5,597 bases of DNA from Candidatus Fermentibacteraceae bacterium (lineage in GTDB: Bacteria; Fermentibacterota; Fermentibacteria; Fermentibacterales; JCC-6). The notes under the pieces are model-generated. The model was not told where the DNA came from. It did not search any database and saw nothing but the letters and a program-made list of their open reading frames with translations. Shown here one piece after another: positions 1 through 4,707 of the stretch (its first letter is position 1; every line of letters starts with the position of its first letter). A program made the position numbers and the translations under genes. The stretch lies in assembly GCA_021162285.1 (NCBI GenBank), contig JAGGYZ010000120.1:1-5597 (forward strand), read 5' to 3'.

Positions 1-1
1 C

Positions 2-58
2 CCTAATGCAATCAGCCCTGCTGATGTACGCGTTGGGTGGGTAAAGCTTACGGAGTAG
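2..58 (+). CDS. possible 3' end of an upstream gene (partial)
   Basis: Frame 2 is open from the left edge to a TAG stop at 56-58 and reads PNAISPADVRVGWVKLTE. Of the other two forward frames, one hits a stop at 4-6 and the other at 42-44, so this is the only forward frame that stays open up to the next gene. The stop overlaps the Shine-Dalgarno sequence of the gene starting at 71, leaving 12 nt between stop and start, which is typical of an operon with translational coupling. Eighteen codons are too few to name a family. The stretch could also be plain leader sequence. Confidence 0.35.
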   Translation, partial: PNAISPADVRVGWVKLTE

Positions 59-66
59 GAGGTGAT
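57..66 (+). promoter_or_regulatory. strong Shine-Dalgarno site fixing the GTG start at 71
   Basis: AGGAGGTGAT is an uninterrupted 10-base complement to the usual 16S rRNA 3' end. The AGGAGG core ends 8 nt before GTG at 71, an ideal spacing. The in-frame GTG at 62 lies inside this site and so cannot be the start it serves. The site also contains the TAG stop of the possible upstream reading frame. Confidence 0.75.
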
Positions 67-70
67 ACCC

Positions 71-1603
71 GTGAGATACAGACATTCATCATTGACACTC
101 CTTGTTATGATCACACTTCTGTTTACCGTCCTATCTTACGGAGTCGATCCGCCGGTGAAACTCTGGGAGAGGCAATACTACGCTGCGTATGATGGAGCAA
201 AGTTCTCTGATATCGAACTGACTAACAGTGGGATGTTATTTCTTACAGGATCAGCATATGATTTCACATATCCTTTCAACGACAATTTCGTTGCCTACTT
301 ATTGAATCTTGATGGGGATGTTATATGGGAAGTCATGCACCCTTTCTACAGAGCTTTCAGTTCAGATGGTTGTGTTCTTTCTGATGGCTCATTCGCTATT
401 ACCGGGAAATGCCTTGAGAACACGAATTCGTCGGTGGGGTTGTATCTTGAAAAAATAAGCCCTGACGGTACTATTATGTGGTCAAAGATCTACGACTACC
501 CTGACACCAAGGAAGAAGGCTACGGCATCACCTGCCTTCCCGACGGGGGGTTTGCTGTATGCGGGAAGGTCAATGGTACAGGTCAATGGGCTGGCGATGC
601 ATGGTTTTTGCGAACCGACAGTCAAGGTGATACTTTGTGGACCAGAACCTGGGGAACCTTTATTGAAAACTACGGCAAGTCCGTTGTATTCAATAATGGA
701 GAAATCTGCTTTCTTGCGAAGGGAGGAGATGATACTCTTACAACGCAGGGAACACATCTTCTCTTCTACGATCTTGACGGCAATTATCTCAGGGGTACCG
801 ATTACGGTGATGTTTTAGAATACTTGCTTCCCGCAGACATGTGCATTGCTTCCGACGGTGGCTATACCTTCACAACAAAATATTTCCCTCCGGTCTGGCA
901 TACAGACCAGTACGGAGAGACCCTCTGGTGGCAGAGCATATATGTAACCCCCAACGACTGGCACAAAGGATACTGCATACGCAGGACCATGGACAGCGGA
1001 TACATCTTCAGTGGATGGGACGGGTACTACGAGTATGAGCCAGACGGAAACTTAACCGACTATGAGGAAGGCTGGCTGGCCAGGTTCGATTCTGAAGGAA
1101 ATGAACTGTGGAACATCAACAACACTATCAGTGTTAACCATGCCTTCTACTCTGTCGTTCAACTCCCTGAAGGGGGCTACATGGCCTGCGGTGCTTACAA
1201 TGTGTGGAAAAGCATGAACGGCAACGATGATCAATGGACACACAGCCCGCTGGAGGATATGGATGGCGTTTCCAGAGGTTCCACCGGCTTTCTTGTAAGG
1301 TATGCACCGGAGACGGGTATAACTTCTCCTGATTCTGACAGTTCTCTTTCTGTCGAGGTTTTTCCAAACCCCTTTAGCTCCGTACTCTCTGTTTCCTTCA
1401 ACCTTCCGGAATCTGGAGAAGCTTCCGTATTGATATATGACCTGTCAGGCAGATTGGTAGGTACGGTTGCAGATGAAGTGTTTCCCGCAGGGGAAAACAC
1501 AGTTCAGTGGACAGTGCCTGGGAGTGTTTCTTCAGGCTGTTATCTGCTTCGGTACAACGCTGGATTAGAGCCTGGTGTTAAGACTGTTGTGCTTATCAAA
1601 TAG
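71..1603 (+). CDS. secreted seven-repeat beta-propeller-like protein with C-terminal type IX-like sorting domain
   Basis: The protein has 510 residues from the GTG at 71, chosen because of the ribosome binding site at 57-66. Residues 1-24 form a signal peptide: basic start (MRYRH), hydrophobic core 8-21, then a small-residue region. Residues 25 to about 415 hold seven repeats of about 45-61 residues, each with a D/E-G-x-x-x-W-like strand. The repeat tryptophans are W32, W86, W137, W190, W286 and W347; the fifth repeat has R241 in that place. Each repeat also has a turn such as PDGGF (157-161), SDGGY (261-265) or PEGGY (366-370). Seven such units suggest one seven-bladed propeller. Residues 424-510 are an Ig-like tail with FPNPF (430-434) and IYDLSGRLV (455-463), ending in VVLIK, as in cargo of the Por/type IX secretion system. 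Export to the surface or medium is inferred; ligand or enzymatic activity is unknown. No catalytic motif was seen. Confidence 0.85.
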   Translation: MRYRHSSLTLLVMITLLFTVLSYGVDPPVKLWERQYYAAYDGAKFSDIELTNSGMLFLTGSAYDFTYPFNDNFVAYLLNLDGDVIWEVMHPFYRAFSSDGCVLSDGSFAITGKCLENTNSSVGLYLEKISPDGTIMWSKIYDYPDTKEEGYGITCLPDGGFAVCGKVNGTGQWAGDAWFLRTDSQGDTLWTRTWGTFIENYGKSVVFNNGEICFLAKGGDDTLTTQGTHLLFYDLDGNYLRGTDYGDVLEYLLPADMCIASDGGYTFTTKYFPPVWHTDQYGETLWWQSIYVTPNDWHKGYCIRRTMDSGYIFSGWDGYYEYEPDGNLTDYEEGWLARFDSEGNELWNINNTISVNHAFYSVVQLPEGGYMACGAYNVWKSMNGNDDQWTHSPLEDMDGVSRGSTGFLVRYAPETGITSPDSDSSLSVEVFPNPFSSVLSVSFNLPESGEASVLIYDLSGRLVGTVADEVFPAGENTVQWTVPGSVSSGCYLLRYNAGLEPGVKTVVLIK

Positions 1604-1620
1604 CTACAGGTATTGTCTGC

Positions 1621-1697
1621 TGGCACGCCCGAAGGGACTCGAACCCCAAACCTTCTGGTCCGTAGCCAGATGCTCTATCCAATTGAGCTACGGGCGC
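1621..1697 (-). tRNA. tRNA-Arg (anticodon ACG)
   Basis: On the minus strand, 77 nt fold into a cloverleaf with encoded CCA (1621-1623). The acceptor arm is GCGCCCG against CGGGCGT. The D arm is GCTC/GAGC. The anticodon arm is TCTGG-CTACGGA-CCAGA with anticodon ACG. The variable loop has five bases, and the T loop is TTCGAGT. Anticodon ACG reads CGU and, if A34 is edited to inosine, CGC and CGA. Small oddities: the first acceptor pair is G1-U72, the discriminator base is G73, and the T stem ends in a G-U pair next to a U-U mismatch. The 3' end lies 17 nt past the stop of the convergent secreted-protein gene. Confidence 0.95.
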
Positions 1698-1711
1698 ACC
1701 GCAGGAACGGT

Positions 1712-1740
1712 ATTCTAGCATATACGCCGCAAATGGTCAA
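1712..1740 (-). promoter_or_regulatory. sigma70-type promoter of tRNA-Arg
   Basis: On the minus strand, a -35 box TTGACC (1735-1740) is followed by a 17-nt spacer and a -10 box TAGAAT (1712-1717); each box matches the consensus at five of six positions. The predicted start of transcription is near 1705, about 8 nt before the mature 5' end at 1697. The promoter sits in the 55-nt gap after the lipoprotein stop, so the tRNA has its own promoter although it could also be read from the gene upstream. Confidence 0.65.
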
Positions 1741-1752
1741 GGAGCGGTATTG

Positions 1753-2652
1753 TCAGTAAAGCTCTTTGTAAAGTATTGTAACTGATTCTCCGGGAACGAG
1801 ATTGAATGAATCAATACCTGGCTCTATGTCTGCTCCTCTGGGAAGGGTTTCAGGCCAGATAATTCTCCAGTGCATCTCCTGATCGGTTAGTGACACTGCG
1901 TCCATGAAGCAGTGGTATTTACCTGGAAACTGCTGCCAGGTGAGATCCAGCTCAATGAGAGAATCGGCTGGGAACCAGAGAGTGTCACCTCTCTGGTAAA
2001 CAGACTGTGTCCAGTTCTCTACCCTGCCGGCGGAAGGACAGTACACTGCTATCATGGGGTTCCATCTGCCATGAACCGGCCAGCCGTATGTGATCACGGC
2101 CTCCGGCACACCGGCCGGGGCGTTCCACCATGGAATGGGGTAAGAGCCGGGTCTTACCGTTATCCGTCCTGTAGCTGTTGTAACAGAGTTGTTTTCCGGG
2201 TCCAGGAGATTTACTGTATCTGCGTGCCAGACCTGTTGTGTCGTGTTGTTCAGCAGAGCGGTGGCAAAGACTCTTCTTGTTGAACCATCTGCTTCAATTG
2301 TGTAGCCCGGAGACCACGACAGACCTGTGTGCTGCATTGTTACCGTTGCTACACCCGGTGTTAACCCGCGGCTTAATGAAACAGGAAAACCTGCCAGGTT
2401 GTTTGCCCGGGCAAAACCGCCGGTATCCGCCTGGGGAGAAAGCTGAAGTGCAATGCCCATGACCTGCGCTGAATCTACTGCAAGAATAAACTCTGACGGT
2501 TTGCCGGAGGCAAGTGTTCCTGTTATTGTGGCCGGGTCGGAATCTCTGAATGTAATGGATGTAACATGGAGGTCTACTGAGCCAAGTCCTGTATATTCCC
2601 CACCGCATGCTCCTGATAGAAGCAGTGCGGAAATGGCAAGTAACTTCTTCAT
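1753..2652 (-). CDS. predicted lipoprotein of unknown function
   Basis: The protein has 299 residues from the ATG at 2652. The frame is open for 23 more codons up to a TTG at 2721, but that extension is not hydrophobic and would bury the signal peptide. Residues 1-16 (MKKLLAISALLLSGAC) are a lipoprotein signal: two lysines, a hydrophobic core, and Cys16 as the probable lipidated residue. Ser at -3 of the lipobox is acceptable but not the usual Leu. The mature part alternates short beta-type strands with Gly/Pro/Asp/Ser turns and has no long helix. Residues 25-50 look like an Ig-like strand pair, and residues 170-250 are rich in Trp and Tyr. Only Cys205 and Cys248 remain as cysteines after Cys16, so one disulfide is possible. 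No catalytic motif or named family was recognised. It lies head to head with the membrane protein at 2715. The ribosome binding site is weak (GGA, 6 nt before ATG). Confidence 0.8.
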   Translation of the reverse strand: MKKLLAISALLLSGACGGEYTGLGSVDLHVTSITFRDSDPATITGTLASGKPSEFILAVDSAQVMGIALQLSPQADTGGFARANNLAGFPVSLSRGLTPGVATVTMQHTGLSWSPGYTIEADGSTRRVFATALLNNTTQQVWHADTVNLLDPENNSVTTATGRITVRPGSYPIPWWNAPAGVPEAVITYGWPVHGRWNPMIAVYCPSAGRVENWTQSVYQRGDTLWFPADSLIELDLTWQQFPGKYHCFMDAVSLTDQEMHWRIIWPETLPRGADIEPGIDSFNLVPGESVTILYKELY

Positions 2653-2653
2653 T

Positions 2654-2682
2654 TTGTCCAATCGGTTGAGACGGGGTAATAT
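2654..2682 (+). promoter_or_regulatory. candidate promoter of the membrane protein gene
   Basis: TTGTCC (2654-2659), a 17-nt spacer and TAATAT (2677-2682) give a moderate sigma70-type match, four of six at each box. Transcription would start near 2689, leaving a leader of about 26 nt that contains the AGGAAAGG ribosome binding site at 2701-2708. The -35 box starts just 2 nt from the start codon of the opposite lipoprotein gene, so the two genes would share a very compact control region. No equally good promoter was found for the lipoprotein. Confidence 0.4.
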
Positions 2683-2714
2683 TCCTGTCTGGGAGCACAA
2701 AGGAAAGGCTGACC

Positions 2715-3407
2715 GTGACAAACAGATCTCACACTCTTTTGAAAAGCTTTAATAATACACTGCGGCTGAAGTGGCTGGTTCCCTTCCTGACGGTTCCAGT
2801 ACTGTTTATTGCTTCAACTCTTGTTGAGTCGTGGTTACAGGAATCCGGAGTAACTCCATACACACCTGTAGGAAAAAGGTCAGTTCTTTCAATATGGCGG
2901 ATAGCGATGATCACTGGTGCCGTTGCAGCACCTCTTGCCTCAATCTACCTGGGTGAGTTGTGGAAGAAGTGGAGAAAAAGTGGGGAGAGTTTCTCCGGCT
3001 ACTTTTTCAGAGCGGTTATCTCTGTTTTTCTCCTTGTGACTGCGGCAATGACCCTTAACGGGCTGGGAGTTCTGGCTCCTCTGGGTATTCCATCCTCACT
3101 GATACTTCAGATGATATTAACCCGGTGTATCTTTGCAGCCCTCTGGATCGTGGCGGCAGCCACTCTGTGTTCATCCATCACCAGCAGCACCGGCGGTGCA
3201 GCGCTTGCGTTCGGCCTCTTCAGTATGGCCCTGCTTCCCGGTCTTTCAGGCTCAGCTGTCAGCTGGTGGGTGATTGCACCTCTGGGCACAATGGCTTCAA
3301 CTGCAGATTCGGCGGCCACCGGATGGAATGCATCTCTGGCTGCAGCAGCCCACTCGCTGTTGTATTTTGCTGCCGGGTACTTTCTCCTGAGAAAGACTAT
3401 TCGCTGA
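2715..3407 (+). CDS. integral membrane protein, ABC-2-type permease-like
   Basis: The protein has 230 residues from the GTG at 2715, preceded by AGGAAAGG (2701-2708) ending 6 nt before the start. Six hydrophobic segments are visible at roughly residues 20-36, 62-81, 99-120, 128-154, 159-190 and 210-225. A basic stretch, ELWKKWRKSG (81-90), after the second segment probably faces the cytoplasm. The order (short amphipathic start, one segment, a polar stretch, then clustered segments with an L-C-S-S turn at 151-154) is like the membrane subunits of ABC-2-type exporters, though this is similarity of layout only. Such subunits need an ATP-binding partner, and none is encoded in the window; the upstream neighbour is divergent and the downstream one convergent, so the gene appears monocistronic. 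It could equally be an unrelated membrane protein. The stop overlaps the end of the gene on the opposite strand. Confidence 0.75.
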   Translation: MTNRSHTLLKSFNNTLRLKWLVPFLTVPVLFIASTLVESWLQESGVTPYTPVGKRSVLSIWRIAMITGAVAAPLASIYLGELWKKWRKSGESFSGYFFRAVISVFLLVTAAMTLNGLGVLAPLGIPSSLILQMILTRCIFAALWIVAAATLCSSITSSTGGAALAFGLFSMALLPGLSGSAVSWWVIAPLGTMASTADSAATGWNASLAAAAHSLLYFAAGYFLLRKTIR

Positions 3408-3963
3408 GAACCGCCATATTCACAATCTGTTCAAGGAAGTCCTGAGGGTTTGTTTCAGAAGGACCATACATGGTTACAAGCACGGCGTATCCATTTCTGA
3501 ATATTCCGTACGCCCGCCCTCTGCCCATTACACCCTCAGCCGGGAAAAATGTAAAGTTGCTCTGAGACATAAGACCAAGGGATCTGGTGGCTCTTACATC
3601 CATACCCATACTGCCCTCTACCCACACAGGCTCAGACTCGTGTATTGATTCCATAAGATCAGGGGGAATAACACTGGAAAGCTTTGCCTCTACCCAAAGA
3701 GTCTTGTCTTCAATGGCATCTTCAGCTTTCCAGTAGTAACAGCCAAAGCTTATTCCCATACTGTTGGGCTGCCCGGCAACTGCTCCGGTTTCTTCCGTCA
3801 TTGTACCCTCAACCAGCGGGCAGATCTCTGCAGGAAGATATGTGAATTCTATACCTGCCGGTTCCAGTATGTATGCCGGAGCTTCCTGCTGCAGAGGTAT
3901 GATCAAACTAAGTGCTGCTACTATAAGTCCCATGTTCCACCCTTTCTGGAGAGATTGCTTCAT
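3397..3963 (-). CDS. exported protein of unknown function, divergent from the two-component system
   Basis: The protein has 188 residues from the ATG at 3963. Residues 1-30 form a signal peptide: K2, K7, a hydrophobic core 12-23, and a likely cleavage after APA (28-30). The mature protein of about 158 residues has two cysteines (48 and 75) that may pair, a middle part beginning at WVEAKLSSVIPP (90-101), and a C-terminal part, GRGRAYGIFRNGYAVLVTMY (147-166), followed by a helix-like end. This last pattern recalls small PsbP/DcrB-like folds, but I do not claim membership. An alternative ATG at 3933 (residue 11) has a better ribosome site (AAGGG, 6 nt upstream) but loses the basic n-region of the signal peptide, so the longer form is preferred. 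The gene starts 54 bp from the response regulator on the other strand, suggesting joint control or a role in sensing, as with CpxP. No LTxxQ motif of CpxP is present. Confidence 0.75.
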   Translation of the reverse strand: MKQSLQKGWNMGLIVAALSLIIPLQQEAPAYILEPAGIEFTYLPAEICPLVEGTMTEETGAVAGQPNSMGISFGCYYWKAEDAIEDKTLWVEAKLSSVIPPDLMESIHESEPVWVEGSMGMDVRATRSLGLMSQSNFTFFPAEGVMGRGRAYGIFRNGYAVLVTMYGPSETNPQDFLEQIVNMAVLSE

Positions 3964-3983
3964 TGTTCCGCGGGCAATAGAAT
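3955..3983 (+). promoter_or_regulatory. candidate promoter of the response regulator-kinase operon
   Basis: The -35-like box TTGCTT (3955-3960, three of six consensus) is followed by a 17-nt spacer and TAGAAT (3978-3983, five of six, the same -10 as at the tRNA promoter). Predicted start is near 3990, giving a leader of about 28 nt with the GGAGG site at 4009-4013. The weak -35 box lies within codons 2-3 of the divergent gene and fits a promoter that needs an activator, possibly the regulator itself. Confidence 0.45.
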
Positions 3984-4006
3984 AGAAGAGGTTCGCCCTT
4001 TGTCAA
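3979..4006 (-). promoter_or_regulatory. candidate promoter of the divergent exported protein
   Basis: On the minus strand, a perfect TTGACA (4001-4006) is followed by a 16-nt spacer and TATTCT (3979-3984, four of six). Predicted start is near 3972, only about 9 nt before the ATG at 3963, which leaves little room for a ribosome site, but about 39 nt before the alternative ATG at 3933. Its -10 box overlaps the -10 box of the opposite promoter by five base pairs. Confidence 0.5.
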
Positions 4007-4008
4007 CT

Positions 4009-4013
4009 GGAGG
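4009..4013 (+). promoter_or_regulatory. Shine-Dalgarno site fixing the response regulator start
   Basis: GGAGG lies 4 nt before ATG at 4018. The frame stays open upstream to about 3955, but the extra residues have no receiver-domain character, and the first beta strand (KILIVEDD) begins just after this ATG. Site and domain boundary agree. Confidence 0.7.
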
Positions 4014-4017
4014 TACT

Positions 4018-4707
4018 ATGCAGGAAAAGATACTCATTGTAGAGGACGATGTTCCACTTGCCTCTCTTCTCTCGGAATATCTTACCAGCCAGGGCTATAG
4101 AATAGAGGTTCTGCACGCCGGTTCAGGGGTGAAGAAGAGAGTTGTTGCCGGGCATCCCGACCTGGTTATTCTCGATCTGATGCTCCCGGATATCAGCGGG
4201 CTGGATGTTTGCCGCTCTCTCAGAGAGGGCTGGAGGGGTCCTATTCTTATGCTGACCGCCATGAAAGATGACGTTGATGTTGTCGCAGGACTGGAGATAG
4301 GCGCTGATGACTACCTGGGAAAACCTGTTGCTCCGAGGGTACTTCTTGCCCGGGTAAGGGCACTGCTGCGGAGAAGCACTTCCGACCTCAACTCTGAAAT
4401 GATTGAAGTGGGCCCGGTTGCCGTTGATGTTCCTGGAAGAACTGCAACTCTCCAGGGTAAAGAAATAGACCTTACAACCACAGAATTTGACCTGCTTGTA
4501 CTTCTGGCACGCAGAGCTGGAAGAGTTCAGAAAAGAAGCGTTCTTGTGGAAGAACTGCGGGGCATTAACTTCGATTCGTTCGACAGATCGGTGGATGTTC
4601 TAGTTTCCAGGCTCCGCAGAAAATTGAAAAAACACGGCGGAATGATCAAAACCGTCCGGGGTCTGGGATACCTGATGTCTCTCATGGCTGAAGAAGAGTC
4701 TTCATGA
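4018..4707 (+). CDS. OmpR/PhoB-family response regulator
   Basis: The protein has 229 residues, the normal length for the family. Residues 3-118 form the receiver domain: acidic pocket E9-D10-D11, phosphoacceptor D53 in ILDLMLP, T80 in LMLTA, the switch aromatic Y99 in ADDYLGKP, and the conserved K102. Residues about 126-222 form the winged-helix DNA-binding domain, with the TTTEFDLL strand-helix start, the recognition helix around RSVDVLVSRLRRKL (190-203), and the wing hairpin IKTVRGLGYLM (210-220). The PRVLLARVRALLRR stretch (106-119) is like RstA/CpxR-type regulators. It should be phosphorylated by the kinase encoded next and then bind direct repeats in DNA as a dimer. Its target genes are unknown. 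The divergent exported-protein gene and its own promoter are the nearest candidates. The last codons overlap the kinase start (ATGA). Confidence 0.95.
   Translation: MQEKILIVEDDVPLASLLSEYLTSQGYRIEVLHAGSGVKKRVVAGHPDLVILDLMLPDISGLDVCRSLREGWRGPILMLTAMKDDVDVVAGLEIGADDYLGKPVAPRVLLARVRALLRRSTSDLNSEMIEVGPVAVDVPGRTATLQGKEIDLTTTEFDLLVLLARRAGRVQKRSVLVEELRGINFDSFDRSVDVLVSRLRRKLKKHGGMIKTVRGLGYLMSLMAEEESS

Noticed and set aside
62..70. Start of the secreted protein at GTG 62.
   Set aside because: This GTG is part of the Shine-Dalgarno site itself; GTG at 71 has perfect spacing to that site.
1604..1620. Possible terminator between the secreted protein gene and the tRNA.
   Set aside because: The 17-nt gap has neither a stable hairpin nor a T-run on either strand.
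2294..2698. Open frame of 134 codons on the minus strand in a different frame from the lipoprotein.
   Set aside because: It is overlapped by the lipoprotein, which has a signal peptide and lipobox; this frame has many Arg, Cys and His and no recognisable domain.
2653..2721. N-terminal extension of the lipoprotein to a TTG at 2721.
   Set aside because: It would put 23 polar residues before a classical lipoprotein signal peptide and would overlap the start of the divergent gene.
2700..2760. TTGTCA on the minus strand as -35 box of the lipoprotein promoter.
   Set aside because: No -10-like hexamer lies 15-19 nt downstream of it.
3955..4017. N-terminal extension of the response regulator upstream of 4018.
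   Set aside because: The extra residues have no receiver-domain features, cover the promoter region and have no good ribosome site.
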